This document shows, one piece after another, positions 11,601 through 22,288 of a stretch of DNA of 64,000 nt; position 1 is the first letter of the stretch; each line of letters starts with the position of its first letter. The position numbers and the translations under genes were made by a program. This DNA comes from Rhizobium sp. RCAM05350 (GTDB lineage Bacteria; Pseudomonadota; Alphaproteobacteria; Rhizobiales; Rhizobiaceae): assembly GCA_024426085.1 (NCBI GenBank), contig CP087975.1, forward strand, positions 434,001 through 498,000. The letters run 5' to 3'. A model generated the notes under the pieces. The model saw nothing but the letters and a program-made list of their open reading frames with translations, had not been told where the DNA came from and did no database searches.

Positions 11601-12228
11601 CGGCGATGGTGGCGACGACTTCATCGAAGGCGGGGCCGGTGACGACCAGGTGTGGGGCGGGGCAGGCGATGACACCGTCATTGCCAAACCGAATGATGGC
11701 TCGGACCGTTACTGGGGCGGCGATGGCGCAGATACGCTGGACTACTCTGCCGTTCTGGGCAGTCTGACCGTCGATCTGGGCAATGGCTTCATGCAGCGCG
11801 GATCGGTCACCGGTAGCACTATCGGTAGCGATACGATCTACGGCTTCGAGAACTTCGTGGGCGGCGCAGGCCATGACACCATCACGGCGACAACCGCGGT
11901 CAATATCATGGATGGTGGTGCCGGCAACGACACGTTCCGCTTCACCTCGACGGGTGCCATCAACGACGACGTGATCTACGGCTTCCAGCCGGGCGACAAG
12001 ATCGACTTCTCGCCGATCGATGCCAACGCCAACGTTGCCGGCAAACAGGGCTTCGTGCTGGCAACGACATTGACCGCAGCCGGCCAGGTCGTCGTCTTCC
12101 ATGAAGTGCAGGACGGAAACGAGGTGACGGTGATCCACGGCAATGTCGATGGCACCGGCGTCGACTTCGAACTGACGCTCGACGGGAAGCATAACCTCAC
12201 AGCAAGCGACTTCCAGGGCGTCTCCTGA
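5684..12228 (+). CDS. Giant secreted animal-type haem peroxidase with RTX repeats (two frameshifts)
   Basis: About 2,180 residues after joining frames at about 8985 and about 9630. The N-terminal 950 residues form an animal haem peroxidase (peroxidase-cyclooxygenase superfamily) domain. They contain the distal motif FGQFFDHGLD (His268), the helix motif HHVFHSEHNRLAEH, the proximal histidine in YRFGHSM (His643) and the signature LARGRDTGVPSLNEAR. Calcium-binding GGxGxDxUx repeats follow (from about 8640), then an Ig-like segment (about 9920-10210), more RTX blocks and a C-terminal region typical of type I secretion substrates. The N-terminus has no signal peptide, which fits ABC export. Known relatives include the Mn(II)-oxidising peroxidase MopA and the RTX 'peroxicins'; the substrate here is unknown. 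The ABC exporter and HlyD protein downstream are its likely transporter. Start ATG 5684 follows AGAGGGG. Confidence 0.9.
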
Positions 12229-12244
12229 CAATTCTAATGCAAAA

Positions 12245-12275
12245 GATCCCCGTCCGGCCACGCCGGGCGGGGATC
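12245..12275 (+). terminator. Stem-loop between the peroxidase and exporter genes
   Basis: GATCCCCGTCCGGC (12245-12258) pairs with GCCGGGCGGGGATC (12262-12275) over 14 positions including one G-T wobble, with loop CAC. No T-tract follows, so it is more likely an attenuator or 3'-end stabiliser than a full terminator. That would give high expression of the secreted substrate and lower expression of its exporter. Confidence 0.65.
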
Positions 12276-12304
12276 GAGTTCAAAAGAGTTGAGGGGGACA
12301 TGGC

Positions 12305-14037
12305 ATGACCAAGAAAAAGAACGCACCGAAATACAAAATCGAAGGCTTTCGCGGCGTCTTCGTCTTTCTGTTCGGCCTTTCCGGCATTATCAACATCCTG
12401 GCACTGACCGGTGCCTTCTACATGATGCAGATCACGACAGAGCGCTGACAAGCGGCAGCGTTTCGACCCTTGTGGCGCTGTCGGTTCTTGCCATCGGGCT
12501 CTATCTCTTTCAGGGCTTCTTCGACATCATCCGTTCCCAGATCCTGATCCGGCTGGGTGCACGGCTGGATACGGAACTTGCCCCCCTCGCCCACAAGGTC
12601 GTCATCGAAATGCCGCGCTACGGCTATTCGACGTCCGAGGCGATGGAACGTGGCCGAGACGTCGACACGCTGCGAGGCTTCCTCTCCGGTCAAGGGCCGA
12701 TCGCGCTCTTCGACCTGCCGTGGATGCCGATCTACCTCATCTTTGTATGGTTGCTTCATCCGATGCTGGGGATGCTGACCATCGGGGGGGCCGCCGTACT
12801 TGCGGTTCTGACCATCCTCGCTGAACTCCTGACTCGCCGTCATTCGCAGCCCATGCTAAAGGCGACCGTGGCGCGCAATTCAGTCGCCGATTCAAACGCC
12901 CGCAACAGTGAAATCCTGCACGCCATGGGTATCACTGGCCGCGCCGTAAAGCGCTTCGAGGCGGCCAATGGACGCCATCTTGAATGTCAGACCGCGACCT
13001 CGGATATCGGCGGCACGCTGTCGGGCCTGTCCAAGGTCATGCGCATGGTCCTGCAATCGGCGATTCTAGGTCTTGGCGCCTATCTTGCAATCCGCGGCGA
13101 CATGTCCGCCGGCTCGATCATTGCATCCTCGATCGTTACCGCGCGAGCACTAGCTCCGGTCGATCAGGTGATCGCCCAATGGAAGGGTGTCGTCGCCGCC
13201 CGGCGCAGCCGTATTCGGCTTGACGAGACGCTTGCCGTCATCAACGATACGTCTGACCATGTCGAATTGCCGGCTCCGCACAAGAGCCTGTCAATCGAAA
13301 ATATTACCACCGTTGCGCCCAGCACCGGTGCCGTTCTCCTCAGCGAAGTCAGCCTTCAGCTCAAGGCGGGCCAGGCTCTCGGCCTCATCGGCCCTTCCGG
13401 CGGCGGCAAGACAACGCTTGCCCGCTCCATACTTGGCATCTGGCCAGTGCTGCGGGGTTCGGTCAGAATCGATGGCGCCGATCTCAGCCAGTGGACGGAA
13501 AGTTTTTTCCACTCGCATGTCGGTTATCTGCCGCAGGACGTAGCCCTGATGGACGGCACGATTGCCGACAATATTTCAGTTTTGCAGCGACGCCCGACGC
13601 GCGAGATCGTCCGCGCCGCCCAGAATGCCGGCATCCACGAGATGATCGTGCATTTGCGCGATGGCTATCAGACGGAACTCGGGCCGCATGGCACAGCACT
13701 TTCGGCGGGCCAGCGCCAGCGCATCGCCCTTGCCCGTGCGCTGTACGGTGATCCCTTCCTTATTGTGCTCGACGAGCCGAATTCCAACCTCGACGCCGAA
13801 GGCGAAGAAGCATTGACGCGGGTTATCACCAAGGTGCGTGAGCGGGGTGGAATTGTCGTGATCGTCGCTCACCGGCCGAGTGCACTACAGGCCGTCGATA
13901 TGGTCGGCCTCGTGCAGAACGGGCGGCTGGTTGCCTTCGGACCCAAGGATGAAATTGTCCAACCGACCAAGGTACTTCCAATCGTTGTGGACAGGAAGCC
14001 CGCCACAGCAGGCTTGAAGTCGATGTCCGCCGAATAA
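12305..14037 (+). CDS. Type I secretion ABC exporter, permease-ATPase (PrtD family; frameshift)
   Basis: About 577 residues. The N-terminal membrane domain starts FRGVFVFLFGLSGIINILAL and reaches YMMQI. A missing base near 12437 interrupts the conserved stretch that should read MMQIYDRALTSGS, after which the frame continues to the end. The ATPase domain has Walker A GPSGGGKTTL, signature LSAGQRQRIALARALYG, and Walker B with catalytic glutamate FLIVLDEPNSNLD. It lacks the N-terminal C39-like domain of HlyB, fitting the PrtD/AprD family that exports RTX proteins with uncleaved C-terminal signals. It forms the inner-membrane motor with the HlyD protein at 17.6 kb; the TolC-type outer-membrane partner is not in the window. 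ATG 12305 lies soon after a GAGGGGGAC ribosome-binding region. Confidence 0.92.
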
Positions 14038-14063
14038 GGCCAGGATCGGGAAAGGAGTTCGCT

Positions 14064-17000
14064 ATGGAGGAGAAACTGATATTGGGGCTGCCTGACGATG
14101 GCCAGGCTAGCGTTGCTCCAGCGAATAAGTTTCGCACGACGGAGGAGGAAGGGAGGAACAGGAAATTCGTGTTTCTGCCGGCTCTTCTATTCGGAGCACT
14201 CGGTGTCTTGTTCGCCAAATCGGAGGCCGATGCTTCCGATCGCCCGAGACCTGAAGGAGACCCTCTCCCGACCGATCCGATCCCAACCGGCCTCGACAGG
14301 ATTGAAGACGTCGCCGCATTCCTTCGAGAGATGGCGCGGGATTTGTCGAGCACATTCAACATTGGAAGCACCCCGCGTCTCGCTTCGGTGCGTGTCAGCT
14401 TTGATTCCGGAGATCAGTTGCCATTTTCGGCTGCACGCAGAGAAGGGACAGCGCCCGCATTCAACAGCAACGACAATGAAGGGCGCATCGACGTCCGCGG
14501 CGATGAGTTCACTTTCCAGGCTCCGAAACCGAGCCGTAGCAGTCCGGCCAGGACCGATGGAGGCAGCGGGCCAATCAACGAGGACAAGGCACGCGCCAAT
14601 AACCTTCCGATCGCGTTGGGCCGGAATGTCCTTGCCCACGGAACGATGAATATCTCGACGCTCATCGTGCTCGATGACCTTCTGGCAAAGGTCCGCGATC
14701 CAGATGGCGATAAGCTCTCAATCACGAACCTCGTTGCGTCCAGCGGATCGATCCAGAGCTATGGCGCCGGCGTCTGGCTCTATACCCCCCGAGCGCGGCG
14801 CGGTCGGCCAGGTGACCTTCACTTATCAAGTTACCGATGGAAAGGGCAGCATTTATACGCAGACCGTTCTCGACCTCCTCAAGCCACTGCCGCGCGACAT
14901 CAACGGCACCAGCGGCGACGACCAGTTGCTCGGCACGCCAGGGCAGGACCGCATACAGGGCCGCGACGGCGATGACTTGATCTACGGCGGCGAGGAGAAC
15001 GACACCATCTTCGGCGGTGCGGGGGACGATAGGTTGTTCGGCGGTGACGGCGACGACGTCCTCTCCGGCGAAGGGGGAATGACCAGATCTTTGCGGGGCG
15101 CGGCAACGATACCGTCTACGGGGGTAGCGGTAATGACACCCTCTACGGTGAGCAGGGCAATGACAAACTCATGGGTGGAACGGGCAGTGACCAGTTGTTC
15201 GGGGGCAGCGGCAACGACACACTGTTCGGCGACGAGGATGACGACATTCTTCTCGGTGAAGGCGGCTTTGACCGGCTCGAGGGCGGAGCAGGAAATGACA
15301 CGCTCGCCGGCGGCGGGGGCAACGACAGCCTGTTGGGCGGTACGGGCGACGACATCGTGCAAATGGGTCTGGTCGGCGAAGAGGCACGGGCGTCCGACAG
15401 GCCATCATCTGACGGCAACGATGTCTATTCCGGTGGCGACGGGATCGACACCCTGGACGCCACGCCAGCGCGTGCTGCCGTTACCATCGATCTTTCGGTC
15501 GGCAGGGCCAGCGGCGGCGAGACCGGATCCGACCAGATCGAAGGATCTGAGAATGTCACCGGCACGGCCCACAACGACACTGTCACCGGCGATGGCAACG
15601 CCAATGTGATCGAGGGCGGTGCGGGCAACGACCGGTTGACCGGCGGTGACGGCGACGACATCGTGTCCGGCGGCGACGGCAACGATACCGTGGTCATGGG
15701 CTCCGGGACGACATCCGCTTCGGACGACGGCGACGATGTCTATTCCGGCGGCGGCGGCGGGACCGACACCCTGGACGCGGCGCCGGTGCGTGCCGCCGTT
15801 ACCATTGATCTCGCAGCCGGCACTGCCACCGGCACCGATACCGGATCCGACCAGGTCGCGGGCTTCGAGAACGTCACCGGCACGGTTTACAACGACACCG
15901 TCACCGGCACCGGCAACGGCAATGTGATCGAAGGCGGTGCGGGCAACGACCGGTTGACCGGCGGTGACGGCGACGACATCGTGTCCGGCGGCGACGGCAA
16001 CGATACCGTGGTCATGGCCAACGGCACGACACCGGGTTCCGCTGATGACGGCGACGATGTCTATTCCGGCGGCACCGGGATCGACACTCTGAATGCGGCG
16101 ACGGCGCTTGCCGCCGTTACCATTGATCTCGAAGCTGGCACGGCCACCGGCGCCGATATCGGTTCCGACCAGGTCGCAGGCTTCGAGAACGTCATCGGCA
16201 CGGCCTACAACGACACCGTCACCGGCGATGACAGCGCCAATGCGATCGAGGGCGGCGCGGGCAACGACCGGCTGACCGGCGGTGGCGGCGACGACATCGT
16301 CTCCTGCGGCAACGGCGACGATACCGTGGTCATGGCGGACACACCGGCTCCCGCGGACGACGGCAACGATGTCTATTCCGGCGGCGACGGGACCGACACC
16401 CTGGACGCGGCGCCGGCTCTTGCCGCCGTTACCATCGATCTCGCAGCCGGCACGGCCAGCGGCACCGATACCGGATCCGACCAGATCGAAGGCTTCGAGA
16501 ACGTCATCGGCACGGCCTTCAACGACACCGTCACCGGCGACAGCAACGCTAATGTGATCGAGGGTGGCGCGGGCAACGACCAGCTGACCGGCGGTGACGG
16601 CGACGACATCGTCTCCTGCGGCGACGGCAACGATACCGTGGTCATGGCTGACGGAACGACGCCGGCTTCCACGGATGACGGCGACGATGTCTATTCCGGC
16701 GGCGCCGGGATCGACAGCCTCGACCTCACCGCCCTTTTCGACGCAGTGTTGGCCGACCTCGAAGAGGGGTATGCGGAAGGATCGGAAATTGGCCGCGATA
16801 CGATCGAGGGCTTCGAACACGTCATTGGCGGTCGCGGCAACGACCGCCTTTCAGGTCATAGCAGCTCCGACATTCTGTATGGCGGTGACGGCAACGATCA
16901 GCTCTCAGGGCGCGCCGGCGATGATCTCCTCGCGGGCGGAGATGGCAGTGATAGTATTGACGGCGGCAGCGGTAACGACAGCTTTGTCGTTCTCGTTGCG

Positions 17001-17580
17001 ACCGCGCCCAACGGATCGTCCGATGGCGACGACGTCTACGAAGGGGGAGAAGGCCTCGATACCTACGACGCCTCTGCCACGATACTCGGCGTTGTCATCG
17101 ACCTCGACCAGGGCAGCGCGTCCGGCCAGGAAATAGGAAATGATACACTCGTTCACATCGAGGCCGCCACAGGGGGCACGGGCAACGACATCATAGTTGA
17201 CGGCGCTGCGGTCAACATTCTCGCCGGCGGTGGCGGAAACGATCTCTTTGTCTTCGGCGCAGCTTCCATATCTGGCGATGGGCATGACGAAATTCTGGAT
17301 TTCCAAGTTGGCGACCGCATCGATTTTTCAAGTATCACAACCGGAATGGGGGGCTTGTCTTCGCGGATTCGGCGACGAAGAGACTGCGCCTCAAACGGGT
17401 CACATTACCTTCTACCACCAGGCCTTCGGAGATGGCGAACAGACGGTGGTGCGGGCGATCATCGACTTTGAGCATGACGACGACATCGAAATCCTGCTGC
17501 AGGGACATCACAATTTGACGGAACAGGACTTCGTCATGGCTGCTCTCGATATCGCCGCCTACCAGATGGATCGGGCCTGA
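14064..17580 (+). CDS. Second RTX protein: membrane segment, cadherin-like domain, tandem repeats (frameshifted)
   Basis: About 1,170 residues reconstructed across shifts near 14790, 15080 and 17350. In order: a hydrophobic segment at residues about 35-55 (KFVFLPALLFGALGVLFA), a low-complexity linker, a cadherin-like domain ending QVTFTYQVTDGKGSIYTQTV (about 190-275), RTX nonapeptides, five or six 105-residue repeat units, and a C-terminal RTX secretion-type end (DFQVGDRIDFSSI... to FVMAALDIAAY). The gene sits between the exporter ATPase and the fusion-protein genes, an unusual place for a substrate. The N-terminal hydrophobic segment suggests it is held at the cell envelope or retained in the translocon, as some giant adhesins are, but it does not look like the LapA retention module. 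A role as adhesin or biofilm matrix protein is inference. ATG 14064 follows AAAGGAG. Confidence 0.82.
15420..17050 (+). repeat. Tandem 105-codon RTX repeat units
   Basis: Units begin at the DVYSGG motif near 15420, 15735, 16055, 16368 and 16686, with a diverged start near 17034 (DVYEGG), so the period is about 312-321 bp. The first four units are nearly identical in protein and DNA (AAVTIDL.AGTATG, GSDQ..GFENV.GTAYNDTVTG, GGAGNDRLTGGDGDDIV). The fifth and sixth have diverged. Units three and four carry a cysteine (IVSCG), unusual for RTX proteins. Such repeats expand and contract by recombination, and they are prone to misassembly. Confidence 0.85.
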
Positions 17581-17630
17581 GCCCTATCCCACAACAGACC
17601 CTACATTCGTAACCCGCTGGGAGATACATT

Positions 17631-18944
17631 GTGGCTAGCAGAGAAACATCATCGGCATCGGAGCACAAGGCGACAAAGAAGCTGCCGCGGTTCAACGTCT
17701 CGTCATGGATTATCGCCTCGTCTGCACTCGCCGCGATCCTCATCTTCAGGGTCGGCGGCTGGGCCGCGCATGCAAAGTTGTCAGGCGCGGTCATCGCCAA
17801 CGGCCAAGTCGTCGTTTCCGATCAGGTAAAAATCATCCAGCACCGGGATGGCGGTATTGTCTCGGAGATCGCGGTCGAGAATGGCGATCAGGTGAAGAAG
17901 GGGGACATTCTGCTGCGTCTCGACGAAACGCAAACACGCGTCGAACTCGCCATTGTGCAGAGCCAGTTGCAGCAGCTTCAGGCCATGCACGCGCGGCTCA
18001 TTGCGGAACGTGATGGTGACAGTGAGATCCGTTTTCCCGAACTAGACCCCTCCTCCAAACTCTTCGCGGGGAGATCAAGCTGTTTGAGGAAAACCGGAGA
18101 ATGGTCGACAATCAAAAGGAGCAACTGCGGCTGCAGATCGATCAGCTCGACAAGCAGGTGCATGGCTTTAATGCACAACAGCAGTCGAACGCTAGCGAAG
18201 GCGAAATCGTTGAACTGGAACTCGCCAAGACGGAGCGCCTGCTCAAGAGCGGGCTGGTGCCAATCGCCCAGAAACGCGACCTCTTGCGCCAGCGGGCCCG
18301 CATTGAGGGAGCGCAGGGCGAACTGGCGGCGCGGCTCGCCGAGAACGTTGGCCAGAAGAGCGAACTCAACATGAAACTGCTCTCTCTTGATCAGACAACG
18401 CGCAAGGAGGCGCAGACCGAGATTGTGAGTATAGAGTCGAAGCTTGCGGAACTGCGGGAGCGGGAGATTGCCGCCCGTGACAGGCTGACGAGAATGGACG
18501 TGCGCGCGCCCGTCGACGGTCTGATCTACGACCTTCAGATCCACACGCTTGGCGGCATCGTTGCCTCGGGTGCTACGGTGATGTCGGTTGTACCCACGAG
18601 CGCAGATCTCACCATTGAAATTCGCATTCCGCCCGTCGACATCGATCGCATCGCGGTAGGACAGCCCGCCCGGCTGCGCTTTATAGCCTTCAATCAAAGG
18701 ACGACGCCTGAACTTCATGGAAAAGTTGGGGTCATTGCCGCCGCAACCGCTACCGACAAGGTAACCGGAGCGCCGTATTATCTTGCGACCGTGTCGCTAA
18801 CCGATGGGGAGAAACTGAAGGATAACAAGCTGATGCCGGGAATGCCCGTCGAGGTCTATGTCCAGACGGACAGAAAGAACCGCCCTCTCGTACCTTATCA
18901 AGCCGTTTACCGATCAGATGATGAGAGCTTTCCGGGAGGAATAA
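17631..18944 (+). CDS. HlyD-family membrane fusion protein of type I secretion (two frameshifts)
   Basis: About 437 residues. A short cytoplasmic N-terminus is followed by one membrane helix (about residues 25-45, WIIASSALAAILIFRVGGW), the first lipoyl half (IIQHRDGGIVSEIAVENGDQ), a long coiled coil (residues about 105-280) and the second lipoyl half with beta-barrel (RAPVDGLIYDLQIHTLGG). Shifts lie near 18060 and 18870. Removing one A at the second restores the family-typical end ERTALSYLIKPFTDQMMRAF and a TAA at 18942-18944. The start is GTG 17631 with GGGAG upstream. It bridges the ABC exporter and an outer-membrane TolC protein and completes the secretion cassette. Confidence 0.92.
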
Positions 18945-19137
18945 GGCGATCGGAGCTGACCCTGCTCAGATCGCAGCCGGATGAGAGTTTCGGTGGCAGG
19001 TCACGGTACGAAATTTGCGGCGGTCCCATTTTGGTTTTACAGGGCACGACTGCAACGCAGTTCGGATGAACCACATGCGTCACCGGCGGCACATCGCGAT
19101 GCCGCTCTTCGGCGACATCGTGGATTAACCAGCCATA

Positions 19138-20102
19138 CTATGCCTTGAAGAAGGCCAGCATGTCGGGATTGAGGATGTCGGGATGCGTCGAGAGCATGCC
19201 GTGCGGAAGCCCTTCGTAGCTTTTCAGGGTTCCATTCTTGAGGAGCTTTGCCGAAAGCGGTGCCGAGCCGTCATAGGGTACGATCTGGTCGTCGGTTCCG
19301 TGCATCACCAGCACGGGAATCTCGATCTTCTGGAGATCCTCGGTGAAGTCGGTTTCGGAGAAAGCCTTGATGCACTCGTAGTGTGCATTTGCAGGCGCCC
19401 ATCATACCCTGCCGCCACCAATTGTTGATGAGGCCTTGGGAGACCTTGGCACCCAGGCGATTGAAGCCGTAGAATGGGCCGGTCGGAACATCGATGAAGA
19501 ACTGGGCGCGGTTTGCGACCAGCGCGCTGCGCAGGTCGTCGAAGACATCGATCGGCAGCCCGCCGGGGTTCTTGTCCGACTTCACCATGACCGGCGGCAC
19601 GGCACCGACGATAACGGCCTTGCCGACGCGGCCCGGCTTGGCGCGCGCCACATAATGGACGACCTCGCCGCCGCCCGTGGAGTGGCCGACATGGAAGGCG
19701 TTCTTGAGGTCGAGCGCTTCGGCGAGAGCCGCGACGTCGGCGGCGTATGTATCCATTTCGTGGCCGGTCGAGGTCTGTGTCGAGCGCCCATGACCGCGGC
19801 GGTCATGGGCGATGACGCGGGAATCCCTGCGCCAAGAAGTAAAGCATCTGGTTGTCCCAGTCGTCGGCGCTGAGCGGCCAGCCGTGATGGAAGACCACCG
19901 GCTGTGCATCGCGCGGACCCCAGTCCTTGTAGAAGATTTCAGTTCCGTCCGTCGTGGTGATCGTGCTCATGTGGACTACTCCTTCTTGCGGGGTTGTCGC
20001 TGCCGATACCGTCATGGCCGGCAGTGCGAATGAAGCTGTGAGAGCCGCGCCGGCGACAAGCGTGCCGCGGCGGGTGACGTCGAGTTCCAAGAAATCAGGC
20101 AT
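19138..20102 (-). CDS. Tat-exported alpha/beta hydrolase, non-haem haloperoxidase type (two frameshifts)
   Basis: About 320 residues. The N-terminus [20 protein letters not shown] is a twin-arginine signal ending near AVSA, so the enzyme is probably periplasmic. The mature part begins [15 protein letters not shown] with oxyanion-hole [10 protein letters not shown]. The nucleophile elbow is GHSTGGG, and the end [14 protein letters not shown] holds the likely catalytic histidine. This is the layout of cofactor-free chloroperoxidases and related esterases. Shifts lie near 19825 and 19395. The ATG at 20102 overlaps the stop of the upstream MFS gene by 8 bases, so the two are translationally coupled. 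Halogenation is usually a side activity in this family; an esterase or perhydrolase role is as likely. Confidence 0.85.
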
Positions 20103-21737
20103 GTTGAACTCCTTCTGGAAGCTGGTCTGCGGCTGAAGCGCGACCCGGATGATTGATCGCCAGCATATGTTGCACCACCGGGCCGTCCGGTCCTTTATGG
20201 AAACGGCGAACCTGTTCCTGCACATCCGCATCGGCCTTCGAGACGCGGTGATGCTGGCGCAAATGCTCGGCCCAGGATTTGACCATGAACCATTCGAGCA
20301 TGCGCTCCGGATCGGCGGCGTCCTCGGTAATGCCCCAGCCATAGGCCCCGTCCCGCCGCCGCTCGCGTGACAGGAGGGCAAGCGCCTTAAGAAAGGCGTC
20401 CCGGTTCTCTTCTGTGACGCAGTATTCGATCAGGATCAGCACCGGTCCGCGGTCATGATCGACCCGCTCGGCCGTCAGCGGCTCCGGCCAATGGTTGGAG
20501 GCAACCAGGTCGGCATCGCCCTTCGGCAGCTTGATGAGATGGAAGATCAGCCCGACGACGACCAGCCCGACAGCTGCGGCAATCAGCGTATAGGGCACCC
20601 CGATCAGTTCGGCGACCGCCCCCCATCCGAGGCTGCCTGCCGTCATCGCACCGTTGAAGACGGTGAGATAGACAGCCAGAGACCGGCCGCGCACCCAGTT
20701 CGGCAGGATCGCCTGCGCTGCGCCGTTCAGCGTCGTCAGGGCCGTAATCCAGGCTGCCCCCAGCGCCAGCAGTGTAGCAATCGCCACCCATTGCGGCGGC
20801 GTCAGCGACAGGATGCCCATGGCCAGCGCCGTGACGATCGCGGCGCCGAGCAACAGGCCATCGGCGTCGAACCACTGGCGCAGCCGCGGCATGATCAGCG
20901 CTCCGCCGATCGCCCCCGCGCCGACGGCACCGAGCAGAACGCCGTAGAAACCGGCGGTGCCGCCAAGCAGATTGCGCGCCACCAGCGGCAGCAGTGCCCA
21001 GACGGCGCTGGAAAAGGCGAAGAACACCGCCGCCCGCAAGAGGACGACGTGCAGCTCGCGGCTGGCGCGGGCATAGCGCAGGCCGGCCCGGAACGCCCCG
21101 AAGAACTTTTCCGACAGCGCATCGTCGGTTCCCTGCGGGCGCTTCCACCAGAACAGGGCGGCGATGACGAAGACATAGGAGATGACATCGACGCCATAGG
21201 TGACGGCGGCGCCGAAATAAGCCAGCAGCAGACCGCCCGCCGCCGGGCCGATCGAGCGGGAAATGTTGATCCCCAGGGAATTCAGCGCCACCGCGCTCTT
21301 CAGTTCCTCGCGCGGCACCAGTTCCGGCACGATCGATTGCCAGGTCGGCGCCATCAGGGCCGCGCCGATACCGCCGAGAAAGGTCAGCGCCACCAGCGAA
21401 CTGATTGTCTGCAGCCCGGCAGCCGACAAAAGCAGCAGACAGGTACTGACCGCCGCCAGGAGAAGCTGTATGAGGATCAGGAATTTCCGCCTATCGAGGA
21501 TGTCGGAGAGCACCCCGGCCGGAATGGCCAGCAGGAAGATCGGCAGCGTGCCCGCCGCCTGCACCATGGCGACGGCGGCAGGCGCATTGGACAGGTCAGT
21601 CACCAGCCATGAGCTGGCGACGTCGCGGATGAAGCTGCCGGTATTGCCGACCACCGTCGCGATCCAGAGCACGGCAAAGACCCGTTGCTTGAGGGGCGCA
21701 AATCCGCTCGAAGGGGAGCCGCTGCAGTGTTGGTCAT
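20095..21737 (-). CDS. MFS exporter, EntS-like, with C-terminal monooxygenase-like domain
   Basis: About 547 residues. A 12-helix MFS_3-type transporter ([20 protein letters not shown] at the start, [10 protein letters not shown] in the 2-3 loop) is followed by a soluble C-terminal domain of about 110 residues ([18 protein letters not shown]..) resembling the antibiotic-biosynthesis-monooxygenase fold seen at the end of related rhizobial MFS proteins. The ATG at 21737 has GGAAGGA upstream. A one-base loss near 21713 separates this start (MTNTAAAP) from the rest of the frame. Members of this group export siderophores or drugs; the substrate here is unknown. It lies in an operon with the DoxX and Tat-hydrolase genes. 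Confidence 0.85.
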
Positions 21738-21808
21738 GGGTGTCCTTCCGGGCATCTGCCCCACGATGATGGCGTTCAAACAGAATATTAGCCGGATTCA
21801 CGGAAACT

Positions 21809-22259
21809 TCAGCTCCAGTCGTGGTCTCCCCGGCGCCACTTATGCAGATCGTACCAGGCGACGAGCAGGGAAGGCGCCGGCGAGGCCGAGATGTTCGAAG
21901 AAGGCGTTGGTCGCCATGAAACGCTCCTGCCCCATGGGCATTTCCCAGAACCGCAGGGCGATGAAGGTCGCCATCAGGGTAAAGACCGCCAGCGACAGCG
22001 CCCCGATCCAGCGGCAGAAGCCGCTGATCACCATGGCCGAGGCGCCAAGTTCGAACAGGATGACCACCGCTGCAAAGGGCTTTGCCGGCAGCAGTCCGAA
22101 ATGCTCCATCTCGGCAATGGCGATGCCGAAATCGAACAGCTTCATTAAGGCGCCCTGGATATAGGCGGAGCAGAGCAGGAGCAGCCCCAGCCAGCGGACC
22201 GGGTGGCTGGTGAACACCGGTGTGCAGACCCGTGCGAGTTTGGCTTCCATTGTCGACAT
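21809..22259 (-). CDS. DoxX-family membrane protein (C-terminal frameshift)
   Basis: About 149 residues with four membrane helices, the first at residues about 20-40 (VRWLGLLLLCSAYIQGALMK). The helices GASAMVISGFCRWIGALSLA and FTLMATFIALRFW follow the DoxX/DUF417 pattern. An extra C near 21868 breaks the end; removing it gives AGAFLLVAWYDLHKWRRG and a stop at 21809. DoxX proteins have been linked to respiratory or redox-stress complexes, but the role here is unknown. It belongs to the minus-strand operon running from the isochorismatase to the Tat hydrolase. Confidence 0.8.
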
Positions 22260-22288
22260 GATCGTCTCCGTCTAGGCGAATGTTGCGG

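Noticed and set aside
11430-11700. Regular short repeats that might be taken for a CRISPR array
   Set aside because: They are in-frame RTX nonapeptide codons (GGxGxDxUx) without constant spacers or identical direct repeats.
10957-12261. 434-codon minus-strand frame opposite the RTX repeats
   Set aside because: The periodic GGxGxD coding on the plus strand produces long open antisense frames; there is no start signal and no recognisable protein.
15405-16820. 471-codon minus-strand frame with repeated VAVAAGDDVVAV segments
   Set aside because: Antisense of the 105-codon RTX repeats; the repetition is inherited from the sense strand.
20455-21612. 385-codon plus-strand frame rich in Q, R and D
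   Set aside because: Antisense to the MFS gene; low-complexity composition and no domain.
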